Shown here piece by piece: positions 17,834 through 25,947 of a stretch of DNA of 64,000 nt. The DNA is from Caballeronia sp. INDeC2 (GTDB lineage Bacteria; Pseudomonadota; Gammaproteobacteria; Burkholderiales; Burkholderiaceae). The stretch covers positions 52,242-116,241 of the forward strand of contig NZ_JALQDG010000044.1 of NCBI RefSeq assembly GCF_023631325.1. Direction: 5' to 3'. A program made the translations under genes and the position numbers. The stretch's first letter is position 1, and each line of letters opens with the position of its first letter. The notes below the pieces were generated by a model. It was not told where the DNA came from. It was given only the letters and a program-made list of their open reading frames with translations, and did not search any database.

Positions 17834-18706
17834 GTGCCCGACTCGAGCAATAACGATGTGGTCGAATACCGGGCTTTCACGCTCGACGATATTCCCGCGG
17901 CGCACGCGCTGTCGGCGTCCGTCAAATGGCGGCATCGCGCGGAAGATTGGCGCTTCGCGGCGCGTATCGGCGAAGGCTTCGCCGCAATCGATCGGACAGG
18001 CACGCTCGTCGGCACGGCGCTCGCATTTCAATTCGGCGCGAATGCCGCGACGCTCGGCATGTTCATCGTGTCGCCGGAACGTCAGCGGCAAGGCATCGGA
18101 GGCGGGCTGCTCGACCGGCTGATCGCGAAGCTCGGTTCGCGCACGCTCTTGATTCATGCATCGAACGAAGGCCGGCCGCTGTGCGAGCAACGCGGCTTCA
18201 CGCGCATCGACACGATTCATCAGCATCAGGGCGCGGCGTTTCAGCCGCCGCTCGTTTCGCTGCCGCCGGGCGAGCGGCTGCGGCCGATCGGCGCAAAGGA
18301 CACGCCGCGTCTCGCCGGACTGGCATCGCGCGCGAGCGGGCTGGATCGCACGGCGCTTGTTCCGCAATTGCTCGATGTCGCGAGCGGCATCGCACTCGAT
18401 CGCGACGGCGAGCTGATCGGCTTCGCGCTCTTCCGGCGTTTCGGCGACGGACATGTGATCGGCCCCGTGATCGCGCCCGAATCGCCGGACCAGAGCCGCG
18501 CGAAGGCGCTGATCAGCTACTGGCTCGCGCTGAACGCGGGCATGTTCGTGCGCGTCGATACGCCCTTGCGATACGGGCTTTCGTCGTGGCTCGAAGGACT
18601 CGGGCTGCCGCTCGTCGATACCATCGAGCAGATGGCGTTGAACGGCGCGCCGTCCACCGATGCCACGCTCACGCAGTTCGCGCTGACGAGCCAGGCGGTA
18701 TGGTGA
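17834..18706 (+). CDS. GNAT-family N-acetyltransferase with a second C-terminal GNAT-like half
   Basis: A 290-residue protein. The N-terminal half (about 1-140) has the acetyl-CoA signature in SPERQRQGIGGGLLDRL (R/Q-x-x-G-x-G). The C-terminal half (about 160-285) looks like a second, degenerate acetyltransferase fold (DGELIGFALFRRFGDGHVIGPVI). The start is a GTG chosen for its perfect AGGAGG 5 nt upstream. The gene is divergent from the aldehyde dehydrogenase (247 bp apart) and convergent with the binding protein gene at 18740. The acceptor is unknown; acetylation of an amine in this catabolic region is possible but only inferred. Confidence 0.85.
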   Translation: MPDSSNNDVVEYRAFTLDDIPAAHALSASVKWRHRAEDWRFAARIGEGFAAIDRTGTLVGTALAFQFGANAATLGMFIVSPERQRQGIGGGLLDRLIAKLGSRTLLIHASNEGRPLCEQRGFTRIDTIHQHQGAAFQPPLVSLPPGERLRPIGAKDTPRLAGLASRASGLDRTALVPQLLDVASGIALDRDGELIGFALFRRFGDGHVIGPVIAPESPDQSRAKALISYWLALNAGMFVRVDTPLRYGLSSWLEGLGLPLVDTIEQMALNGAPSTDATLTQFALTSQAVW

Positions 18707-18739
18707 TCGCTTGCGCGTAGACATCGGCTGGAATGGTGT

Positions 18740-20317
18740 TCACGCCTTCGCGAGCCACGCGAACTCCGCGAACCGATAACCCATCACGCGTCCCGAGGGC
18801 GTGCCTTTCAATCCACGCAAGGTCGAACTCTGCGCATCGATGAAGTTGATGAACGCTGGAATCACGAGGCTGTTCTTCTCGTAGATGATGGTCTGCATGT
18901 CGCCGTACATCTGCTTGCGCTTCGCTTCGTCGCGCTCGCGGCGCGCCTGCATCAACAGTTGATCGAACTGCTCGTTCTTCCATGCCGACTCGTTCCAGTT
19001 CGCGTTCGAACGGAAGAACTGCGTGTACAGTAAATCGAGCGTCGGGCGCGGCAGGATAGAGCCGTAGGTCATCGGGTACTTCATCCAGTATGTCGTCCAG
19101 TAACCGTCGGCGGGCACGCGGCGCACATTGATATCGACGCCCGCCTGCTTCGCGGCCTGCTGAATCATCATGGCGGAATCGAGCGCGGTCTCGACCGATG
19201 GCGGCGCGATGATCTCCGCGCGCGCGCCCGGCGTGCCGGCCTTCTTGAAGTGGAACTGCGCCTTGTCCGGATCGAACGCGCGTTGCGGCAATCCCTTCAT
19301 GAAGTACGGATGCCACTCCGGCACCGGATGATCGTTGGCGAGCGTGCCGTGGCCGCGCAGCATCACGTTTACGATGCGCTGCCGGTCGTGCAGATACTTG
19401 ATGCCTTCGTTGAAGTCCGGGCTCTTCGTCGGCAACATGTCCTGCCGCAACGCGAGGTCGGAGTAAAGTTGCGACGGGCTTTCGAGCACCGTCACCTTGC
19501 CCGTCTGCTTGACGCGATCGACATCGCGCGCGGGCAGCGGCGAGATGAGCTGCACGTCGCCCGCGAGCAAGGCATTGGTGCGCGCCGCGTCGTCGCCGAT
19601 GCCGATGATCTCCACTTCGTCGAGATACGGACGCCCCGGCTTCCAGAAGTTCGGATTGCGCGCGCCGACGCAGCGCTGCGCCGGCGTGAACTCCTTGCAT
19701 ATGAACGGACCCGTGCCGATGCCTTTGGAGAAGTCCGTCGTGTTCGCGGCGACGATCACGAGATGCGGGATTGCCAACAACGCGGGAAGATCGACGTTCG
19801 GTTCGGCCAGCGTGATCTCGACCTTCGACGGCCCGGCCGCCTTCACCGAGCTGATGCCGTCGACGATCGACTTCGCCTTCGAGGCCGTCGCCGGATCCTT
19901 GTGGCGCATCAGCGAGAAAACGACATCGTCGGAGGTGAGCGGCTTGCCATCGTGGAAATGCACGTTGGGCCGCAGCGTGACGGTCCACTTCACGAAGTCG
20001 TCGGATTCGAGCTTTTCCGCGAGCGCGTTCTGCGTCTTGAAGTCGGCGTCGAGTTCGGTGAGGCCGCTATAGAACATGTACGCGCGCGAATAGTCGCCGG
20101 TATGCGTGCCCTTCGCGGGATCGAGCGAATCCATCAACGACTGGTTCGCCAGCGCCACGCGTATGCGTCCGCCGCGTTGCGGCGCAGGCTCCGTCGCGGC
20201 GAGCGCGAGCGACGATGCGCCCGGCAGGACGAGCGTCGCCGCGCCTGCTGCGGCCAGCGTCTTCATCGCCTTGCGGCGGCCAGGATCGGCGACTACGAGT
20301 TCCTTCGGCAATGTCAT
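18740..20317 (-). CDS. Second Dpp/Opp-type ABC substrate-binding protein
   Basis: A 525-residue SBP family 5 protein, paralogous to the one at 12247. Both share a segment like GGRIRVA near the mature start, SLDPAKGT/TLDPAKGA, and RAFMFYSGLTELD or close variants. The N-terminus has GRRKAMK followed by a hydrophobic stretch and ALAA, a possible Tat or Sec signal. No permease or ATPase is adjacent; the next gene upstream is the TMADH-like flavoprotein (63 bp away, same strand). It may share the permeases at 10280-12165 and widen their substrate range, or deliver the substrate of the flavoprotein. Confidence 0.9.
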   Translation of the reverse strand: MTLPKELVVADPGRRKAMKTLAAAGAATLVLPGASSLALAATEPAPQRGGRIRVALANQSLMDSLDPAKGTHTGDYSRAYMFYSGLTELDADFKTQNALAEKLESDDFVKWTVTLRPNVHFHDGKPLTSDDVVFSLMRHKDPATASKAKSIVDGISSVKAAGPSKVEITLAEPNVDLPALLAIPHLVIVAANTTDFSKGIGTGPFICKEFTPAQRCVGARNPNFWKPGRPYLDEVEIIGIGDDAARTNALLAGDVQLISPLPARDVDRVKQTGKVTVLESPSQLYSDLALRQDMLPTKSPDFNEGIKYLHDRQRIVNVMLRGHGTLANDHPVPEWHPYFMKGLPQRAFDPDKAQFHFKKAGTPGARAEIIAPPSVETALDSAMMIQQAAKQAGVDINVRRVPADGYWTTYWMKYPMTYGSILPRPTLDLLYTQFFRSNANWNESAWKNEQFDQLLMQARRERDEAKRKQMYGDMQTIIYEKNSLVIPAFINFIDAQSSTLRGLKGTPSGRVMGYRFAEFAWLAKA

Positions 20318-20340
20318 GGTCAGCCTCGCTCGGTCATGTC

Positions 20341-20364
20341 GTTATGGCGGATGTTATGGCGGAT
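20341..20364. repeat. 12-bp perfect tandem repeat (two copies)
   Basis: GTTATGGCGGAT occurs twice without a gap (20341-20352 and 20353-20364) in the 63-bp gap between the flavoprotein gene and the second binding protein gene, just upstream of the latter's start. It may be a recent slippage duplication or a doubled regulator site. Confidence 0.8.
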
Positions 20365-20380
20365 GCGATGCAACGGGTCT

Positions 20381-22408
20381 TCACAGCGCGAGGCATAGCC
20401 TGTAGGCGTCGTAGATGGCCGTATGAATGTCGCGCGACGCGCTCGCGTCGCCGATGCGGAACAGATGGAACTGCCCTTCTTCGCCCTCTTGCACTTCGGG
20501 CTGAGGCTTGCCCGTGGCGAACGCTTCGAGATCGGTGTAGCCGTCGTTGACGGAATACATGCGCGTCGCCTCGAACAGATCCTCGACCGCGAGCATGCCG
20601 CGCTCGACGACGACATGATCCGCTTCCATCTCCACGAGATCGTTCGTCAGATGATGACGGAACACGGCCCGGCGTTTGCCGTTATCGGACGCGCTCACTT
20701 CGATCAGCTCGATGTTCGTGCGCACGGGCACGTCCCAGCGCGCAATATTGCGCATCCACACCTGATCGTCGCCACGTCCGCCGGTTTCCTGCGCCGGCAT
20801 GCCGTCGATGAGCGCAAGTGATACATCGAGGCCCGCATCGACATAACGCTCCGCGCACAGATACGCGTTGTGCCGGCCCGTGCCGTCGTACACGAGCACG
20901 CTGCCTGCGCGCGGCGGCGTTTCGGTGAGTGCATCGAATACGGACTTGCAGAGTTCGCCGCCCGGCAGCGCATCGAGATTCGGCAGACCGCCCGTCGCGA
21001 TGATGACGACATCCGCGCCATGATCGAGCACGTCGCTCAATTCGGCGTAGTGGTTATAGCGCACGTCGACGCCGAGCTTTTCGAGCTGCGCGACGCGCCA
21101 GTCGACGATGCCGATGAGATCGCGCCGCCAGCTTCCCGAGGCCGCCAGCAGCATCTGTCCGCCCGCCGCCGAGTTCGCTTCGAGCACGGTGACATGATGG
21201 CCGCGCGTCGCGCAGATGCGCGCGGCTTCGAGGCCCGCCGGTCCCGCGCCGACGATGAGCACGCGCTTCTTGCGCGCGGCTTCGGGTATGTCATGCGTGA
21301 GATACGTCTCGCGCGATGTCGCCGGATTATGGATGCACGTCGCGCGAAAATTGCGGCAGAACGATGCGCCCACGCACGGCCGCGCTTCATCCTCCTTGCC
21401 CGCTTCGACGAGCCTCACGAGATGCGGCTCCGCGATATGCGCGCGCGTCATGCCGACCATATCGAGCAGGCCTTCGCGGATCGCATAGCGCGCGGTGGCG
21501 AGATCGGCGATCTTCGCCGCATGGAGTACGGGCAGATCCACTGCGCGCTTGAACGCGGCCGCTTTCGGCAGCCACGGCGCGGACGGCACGAACATCCCCG
21601 GCATGGAATTGACCGCGAGCGACATCTTCGTGTCCATGCGCCCGAACGTGACGTTGAAGAAATCGAAGAGGCCCGTGCTCTGAAGAATGCGCGACATCTC
21701 CAGCCCTTCCTCGAAGCTGCATCCGTCTTCGAGCGCGAACCGAAAACCGACGATGAAATCATCACCTACTTGCTTGCGGATCTCCTCGTGCACCTCGATC
21801 GCAAAGCGCACGCGATTCGCCGTCGAGCCGCCGTATTTGTCGGTGCGCAGATTCACGGTCGGGTCCATGAACTGGCCGATGAGATGACCGCCCGCATGTG
21901 TTTCGATGCCGTCGAGCCCGCCGTCGCGGCAACGCTTCGCCGCGAGGCCGAAGTCGCTGACCACGCGTTTGATGTCCGCGTCGTGGATCGCCTGCGGCAT
22001 GGCGCGATGCAGCGTTTCGCGCACGGCCGATGGCGCGATCATCGGCAGCCACGGTTCCGTGTACGCATCGCCACGCCGCCCGAGATGCGTGATCTGGCAC
22101 ATCAGCGCCGCGCCGTGCGTATGGATGCGATCGGAAAAGCGGCGCAGATGCGGCACCACGGCATCGGTCGCGACGTTGATCTGCTGAAACGTGTTCGGAC
22201 TATCGAGACTCACGTTCGACGATCCACCGAACATCGTCAGCGCGATACCCCCTTTCGCCTTTTCCTCGTGATACCGTTGATAGACCTCCTGCGGGAATTC
22301 GTCGCGCGTCAGACGGCTTGCGTGACTCGTGCTCATCACGCGATTCTTGAACACGAGATGCCTGAGGGTGAACGGCTGAAGCAACGGGTCCGACGAAGCG
22401 GTAGTCAT
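20381..22408 (-). CDS. TMADH/DgcA-like FMN-FAD flavoprotein (N-demethylase type)
   Basis: A 675-residue two-part flavoenzyme. The N-terminal old-yellow-enzyme TIM barrel (1 to about 365) has the barrel signature THAGGHLIGQFMDPTVNLRTD starting at 170, split across FMN contacts. The C-terminal part is a FAD/NAD domain with VLIVGAGPAGLEAARI from 383. Relatives include trimethylamine dehydrogenase and the dimethylglycine or stachydrine demethylases (DgcA, StcD). The Fe-S cysteines are C345, C351 and C358, a compressed set compared with the four of trimethylamine dehydrogenase. It is divergent from a LysR gene. It probably removes an N-methyl group from a betaine-like compound. Confidence 0.88.
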   Translation of the reverse strand: MTTASSDPLLQPFTLRHLVFKNRVMSTSHASRLTRDEFPQEVYQRYHEEKAKGGIALTMFGGSSNVSLDSPNTFQQINVATDAVVPHLRRFSDRIHTHGAALMCQITHLGRRGDAYTEPWLPMIAPSAVRETLHRAMPQAIHDADIKRVVSDFGLAAKRCRDGGLDGIETHAGGHLIGQFMDPTVNLRTDKYGGSTANRVRFAIEVHEEIRKQVGDDFIVGFRFALEDGCSFEEGLEMSRILQSTGLFDFFNVTFGRMDTKMSLAVNSMPGMFVPSAPWLPKAAAFKRAVDLPVLHAAKIADLATARYAIREGLLDMVGMTRAHIAEPHLVRLVEAGKEDEARPCVGASFCRNFRATCIHNPATSRETYLTHDIPEAARKKRVLIVGAGPAGLEAARICATRGHHVTVLEANSAAGGQMLLAASGSWRRDLIGIVDWRVAQLEKLGVDVRYNHYAELSDVLDHGADVVIIATGGLPNLDALPGGELCKSVFDALTETPPRAGSVLVYDGTGRHNAYLCAERYVDAGLDVSLALIDGMPAQETGGRGDDQVWMRNIARWDVPVRTNIELIEVSASDNGKRRAVFRHHLTNDLVEMEADHVVVERGMLAVEDLFEATRMYSVNDGYTDLEAFATGKPQPEVQEGEEGQFHLFRIGDASASRDIHTAIYDAYRLCLAL

Positions 22409-22455
22409 GGCCTGCCAGATGAAGTGGACGTCGCACTCAAGGTAAGGAGGTCAAT

Positions 22456-22638
22456 ATGCGCCGTCAAATTACAAATCGATGCATGCCCCATAACATGGTG
22501 TTGTATGAGTCTGCGACTTCCTTCGCTTCAGGCACTGCTCGTCTTCGAAACATCCGCGCGGCTCTTGAGTTTCACCAAGGCGGCCGGCGAACTCAACGTG
22601 ACGCCCGTCGCGGTGAGCCGCATGGTGGCGCGGCTTGA
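22456..22638 (+). other. Short ORF with a strong ribosome-binding site overlapping the LysR start (possible leader ORF)
   Basis: AAGGAGG (22444-22450) sits 5 nt before an ATG at 22456. That ATG opens a 60-codon frame different from LysR and runs 134 bases into it. The LysR ATG at 22505 has no comparable site. The peptide resembles no family I know, and most of it is an out-of-frame reading of LysR. It may be a translated leader that sets LysR expression, or chance. Confidence 0.3.
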
Positions 22639-23467
22639 AGACGCGCTCGGCTTCAGGCTCTTCGAGCGCACGAAGCTAGGGCTAACCCTGACCGATCGCG
22701 GTGCGACATTGCAGCATGCCGTCGCCGCCGGCTTCGGGCAGATCGGCGACACCATCGAGGAACTCAAGCGCGATCACGCGCAAGGCGAGATCGTCACGCT
22801 GTCGCTTGCAAGCGGTTTCGCTGCGTTGTGGCTTCTGCCGCGTTACGCCGAATTTCGCCGTGTTTTCCCTTGCATCAATCTGCGCTTGCAGGTGATGGCG
22901 GGACGCCTGTACGGACCGCTCGAAGATGCGGACCTCGGCATCCGGCTGCATGGTCCGGGCTCTGACAACAACCCGCTTCTGCTGTGTCCGGAGATCATCG
23001 TTCCTGTCTGTAGTCCGAACTATCTGTTGCAGTCGGGTCCGCTCGACGCGCCGAAGAGTGCGGAAGGTCACGCCTACATTCATCTCGACGTGACCACGCT
23101 TTCATGGGCGGATTTTCATCGGGCGACGGGACTCTCCGACAAGGGCATAGGCGAAGCAGTGCATCACACGGACCCCGGACTCGCCGTGCAATGCGCGATG
23201 CTCGGCCAGGGCGTCGTGCTCGGCTGGCTGCTCGCGGTCGCGGCGCCGCTCAACGAGGGCAAAGTGATTCCCGCGTGGGATCGTTATATTGAAACGGGCT
23301 GCAATTACGTGCTGGAATATCGCTCGTCGAATCCGTCGGAGAGCACGCGCGCGGTGGCGCAGTGGCTCATCGACGAAATGAAGAAGGAACTCGACGACGC
23401 GCGGCACGTGCTCGCTACCTTGAGAGCAGTGCCCAAGCATCGCGTCGATCATACGAGCACGCTCTGA
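22505..23467 (+). CDS. LysR-family regulator (GcvA-like)
   Basis: A 320-residue LysR protein. The N-terminal HTH is SLRLPSLQALLVFETSARLL onward (about residues 2-65), with AAGELNVTPVAVSRMVARLE as the recognition region, the form seen in GcvA-type regulators. The effector domain covers about 95-300. The open frame extends far upstream, but that part is antisense to the flavoprotein and has no protein character. The ATG at 22505 is the only credible start, yet it lacks a good ribosome-binding site. It is divergent from the TMADH-like gene (96 bp) and probably regulates it. Confidence 0.9.
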   Translation: MSLRLPSLQALLVFETSARLLSFTKAAGELNVTPVAVSRMVARLEDALGFRLFERTKLGLTLTDRGATLQHAVAAGFGQIGDTIEELKRDHAQGEIVTLSLASGFAALWLLPRYAEFRRVFPCINLRLQVMAGRLYGPLEDADLGIRLHGPGSDNNPLLLCPEIIVPVCSPNYLLQSGPLDAPKSAEGHAYIHLDVTTLSWADFHRATGLSDKGIGEAVHHTDPGLAVQCAMLGQGVVLGWLLAVAAPLNEGKVIPAWDRYIETGCNYVLEYRSSNPSESTRAVAQWLIDEMKKELDDARHVLATLRAVPKHRVDHTSTL

Positions 23468-23473
23468 TTATCT

Positions 23474-24682
23474 TCATGACGCCGCCGACGACGCGCGCTC
23501 CCGCTCGCGCTGCCAGCAGCGCAGGCCGAACAGCGGCACGACGCCATACGCGTGATCGAGCATGTCCGATTGCAGGCTTTCGTAGCGCTCCCAACGTATC
23601 TCGTCGATAAACACGCAGATCTCCAGCGCGACGACGGGCGCCGTCGACTGCACGTGACGAATCACGAGCGGCATGTCGCGGCGCACGGCCGGATGCTCAC
23701 GGAAATATTCGCCGAGATAGAGCCTGTAGAGGCCGAGATTCGTGCGGCGCTCGTCGTCGGATATGGCGAGCGGTCGTTCGAATGATGCGCGCAGACGCGC
23801 GAGCAAGGCATCGTCGGGAAAGCGGATCGTGTCTACGTCGAAGTGAATCGCGTGCCGCAGACGCCGCCCGCCGGACGCGATCATGCCGCGCCAGTTCTTC
23901 ACGCTGTTGGTCAGAAGAAGCTGGCTCGGCAGCATGACGATCGTGTTGTCGAAGTTGCGCACCTTGATCGTGTTGAGCGCGATGTCGACCACGATGCCAT
24001 CGGCGACATATCCCGGCACTTCGATCCAGTCGCCCACGCGCAGCATGTCGTAGGCCGCGAGCTGAATGCTGGCGACGAAGCCCAGCAGCGAATCGCGAAA
24101 GATGATGATGAGCAGCGCCGTGACGGCCGATAGCCCGGTGAGCAGATAAACCGGCGAACGTTCCAGCAGCAGCGACACGACCGCGATCAGCGCGACCAGA
24201 TACACGACGATGGTCGCGATCTGCAGAAAGCTCTTGATGGGCCGTTCGCTCGCGGACGGAAAGTGGCTGTATCGCTCGTCGATGCTGTCACGCAACGCGA
24301 GCGCCGCGCGCACGAGCGTGTAGACCATGTAGCAGGCCGCGAGGATGGCCAATGGATGGCCGAGCGCGGGAATGATCGGGAACGTGAGGCCTGATAGCAA
24401 CGGCGCCGACGCATAGACGATTGCCGCGGGCACGAGCGGCGCGAGCCGATGAAACACGCGATGCCGCTCCGCCGCGATCAGCCACTTGCGCCCTTCCTTG
24501 CGCGCGAGCCGGCCGACGATCAGAAGCATGATCGAGCGCGTCACGTAATAGCAGATCACGCTCGCCAGCAGAATCGCGAGCAGCAGCGCGGCTACGAGCA
24601 GCGTCGCGACGAGCCAGCTCTCGGTGGCGACGTGGACTTGCCAGTCCGGTCCGACTTCGAAACGCAAGGTGTTGCCGAACAT
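23474..24682 (-). CDS. Mechanosensitive ion channel of the MscS/YbdG type
   Basis: A 402-residue membrane protein with a periplasmic N-terminus, about five transmembrane helices and a cytoplasmic MscS domain. The pore-lining and beta region is recognisable: FRDSLLGFVASIQLAAYDML followed by RVGDWIEVPGYVADGIVVDI and LPSQLLLTNSVKNWRG. The large C-terminal part and length match YbdG (MscM) rather than MscS. It releases solutes on hypo-osmotic shock. Start at 24682 is supported by GGGAG 5 nt upstream. It converges with the LysR gene at 22505 (6 bp between stops) and is divergent from tRNA-Leu. Confidence 0.9.
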   Translation of the reverse strand: MFGNTLRFEVGPDWQVHVATESWLVATLLVAALLLAILLASVICYYVTRSIMLLIVGRLARKEGRKWLIAAERHRVFHRLAPLVPAAIVYASAPLLSGLTFPIIPALGHPLAILAACYMVYTLVRAALALRDSIDERYSHFPSASERPIKSFLQIATIVVYLVALIAVVSLLLERSPVYLLTGLSAVTALLIIIFRDSLLGFVASIQLAAYDMLRVGDWIEVPGYVADGIVVDIALNTIKVRNFDNTIVMLPSQLLLTNSVKNWRGMIASGGRRLRHAIHFDVDTIRFPDDALLARLRASFERPLAISDDERRTNLGLYRLYLGEYFREHPAVRRDMPLVIRHVQSTAPVVALEICVFIDEIRWERYESLQSDMLDHAYGVVPLFGLRCWQRERERASSAAS

Positions 24683-24758
24683 GGACGCTCCCGATGTGGG
24701 CGAAGCGAAAACTTGCACTGCCGGCTATTGTAGTAGCGGCGCCGGGCTGAAAAGGCCC

Positions 24759-24787
24759 TTCGCATTTCCAGATTTTTTGGCTACAAT
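24759..24787 (+). promoter_or_regulatory. Sigma-70 promoter of tRNA-Leu
   Basis: TTCGCA (24759-24764) and TACAAT (24782-24787) are spaced by 17 bp, matching the -35 and -10 consensus at 4/6 and 5/6. The tRNA begins 12 nt after the -10 element, so transcription would start near or just before the mature 5' end. Confidence 0.65.
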
Positions 24788-24798
24788 TCGGTCCCCTT

Positions 24799-24883
24799 GC
24801 CCAGGTGGCGGAATTGGTAGACGCACTATCTTGAGGGGGTAGCGCCGCGAGGCGTGCGGGTTCGAGTCCCGCCCTGGGCACCA
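24799..24883 (+). tRNA. tRNA-Leu (anticodon GAG)
   Basis: An 85-nt class II tRNA. The acceptor arms GCCCAGG (24799-24805) and CCTGGGC (24873-24879) pair fully, with discriminator A and an encoded CCA (24881-24883). The anticodon stem CTATC/GGTAG holds the loop TTGAGGG, giving anticodon GAG (reads CUC and CUU). The long variable arm expected for leucine is present, and the T-loop sequence GGTTCGAGTCCC is intact. A minus-strand LysR gene ends inside this gene. Confidence 0.97.
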
Positions 24884-25833
24884 GTCGCATTGCGTCCCGA
24901 ACGCGCCTTCATCTCCGGCGGCGCCGTCAGCCCCGCCACGGCCTCACCCGACTGCATCAAAAACTCCCTGAACGCATTGGCGACCTGAGGCAGACGCCGC
25001 TCCGACATATGCACCACATGCCACGCCCGCTCGATCGGCGTCGATGGCACGGGCAGCGTCGCGAGCAAGCCCGCCTGCATCTCCAGCGCACACGCATGCA
25101 GCGACAGAAACGCGACGCCGAGTCCCGCTTCGACGAGCTGCTTGATCGCCTCGTTGCTCGACAGCTCCGATGCGGCATGCAGCTTCAATCCCGCTTCCTT
25201 GAAAAGCGCTTCGATTGCGACACGCGTACCCGAGCCGCGCTCCCTCACGAGCAGATTCGCCGATTCGAGATCGGTCAGACTCAGGCGCTTCGCTTTCATC
25301 AGCGGATGCGACGGCGCAGCGACGAACGCCATCGGATGCTTCGCGAAAGCCGCCGCGTTCGTGCGCAATTCGCGCGGTTGCCGTCCCATGATCGCGAGAT
25401 CGATTTCATTCGTCGCAAGCATGCGCACGATGTCGTCGCGATTACCGATACGAAACTGCAGCTTCACGCCGGGCCGCTCTTTCGTGAAGCGCACGAGAAG
25501 CGGCGGCACGAGATATTCCGCCGTCGTGATCGCGCCGATACGCAACGTGCCGCCCAGTTCGCCGCGCAGCGCGGCCACTTCTTCGCCAGCCTCGTTCCAG
25601 AGACTCAGGATCTCGTTCGCATAACGCGCCATCACCTCGCCCGCGGCCGTGAGTTGCACTTCACGCCCTACCCTGCGCAACAGCGGCGTGCCCGCCGCCT
25701 CGCCCAGTAGCGAAATCTGTAGCGATACCGCCGGCTGCGTGAGATGCAGTTCATCGGCGGCGCCCGAGATGCTGCCCACGCGCGCAACGGTCTGCAACGT
25801 GCGCAACTGGCGGAAGGTCGTGGTCTTTAACAT
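24826..25833 (-). CDS. LysR-family regulator (CbbR/CysL-like), 3' end antisense to tRNA-Leu
   Basis: A 335-residue LysR protein. The HTH spans about residues 3-62 (FRQLRTLQTVARVGSISGAA, LTQPAVSLQI). The effector domain begins with LRIGAITTAEYLVPPLL, typical of the CbbR/CysL branch. The conserved part ends near residue 300; the final residues are read from the antisense strand of the tRNA, and the TAG stop lies in its anticodon stem (24826-24828). It is divergent from the NDH-2 gene by 114 bp of AT-rich DNA and could control it. The family is firm; the tail is probably fortuitous. Confidence 0.88.
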   Translation of the reverse strand: MLKTTTFRQLRTLQTVARVGSISGAADELHLTQPAVSLQISLLGEAAGTPLLRRVGREVQLTAAGEVMARYANEILSLWNEAGEEVAALRGELGGTLRIGAITTAEYLVPPLLVRFTKERPGVKLQFRIGNRDDIVRMLATNEIDLAIMGRQPRELRTNAAAFAKHPMAFVAAPSHPLMKAKRLSLTDLESANLLVRERGSGTRVAIEALFKEAGLKLHAASELSSNEAIKQLVEAGLGVAFLSLHACALEMQAGLLATLPVPSTPIERAWHVVHMSERRLPQVANAFREFLMQSGEAVAGLTAPPEMKARSGRNATGAQGGTRTRTPRGATPSR

Positions 25834-25947
25834 TAGTAAAAACTTATGAGTCGGCGATAAATAGTAAATAGCGCAAATGTTTTCGCGACCTTATATTTTT
25901 TCCAACGAGGTCGTCAAGCATCCAACAGCACTCCCGGGAGGTCCACG
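25834..25947. promoter_or_regulatory. AT-rich divergent control region between LysR and NDH-2
   Basis: This 114-bp stretch is clearly more AT-rich than its surroundings. It contains an imperfect inverted repeat GCGCAAATGTTTTCGC (25871-25886) and runs of TAGTAAA. It should hold both divergent promoters and the operator of the LysR protein. I could not assign exact -35/-10 elements with confidence. Confidence 0.45.

Noticed and set aside
20870..22504. Long open frame upstream of and in frame with LysR, antisense to the TMADH-like gene
   Set aside because: Its translation is Arg/His-rich shadow sequence typical of the strand opposite GC-rich genes. The real LysR start is at 22505.
24799..24883. 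Attachment site of an integrated element at tRNA-Leu
   Set aside because: No integrase, no repeated 3' tRNA fragment and no mobile genes were seen on either side.
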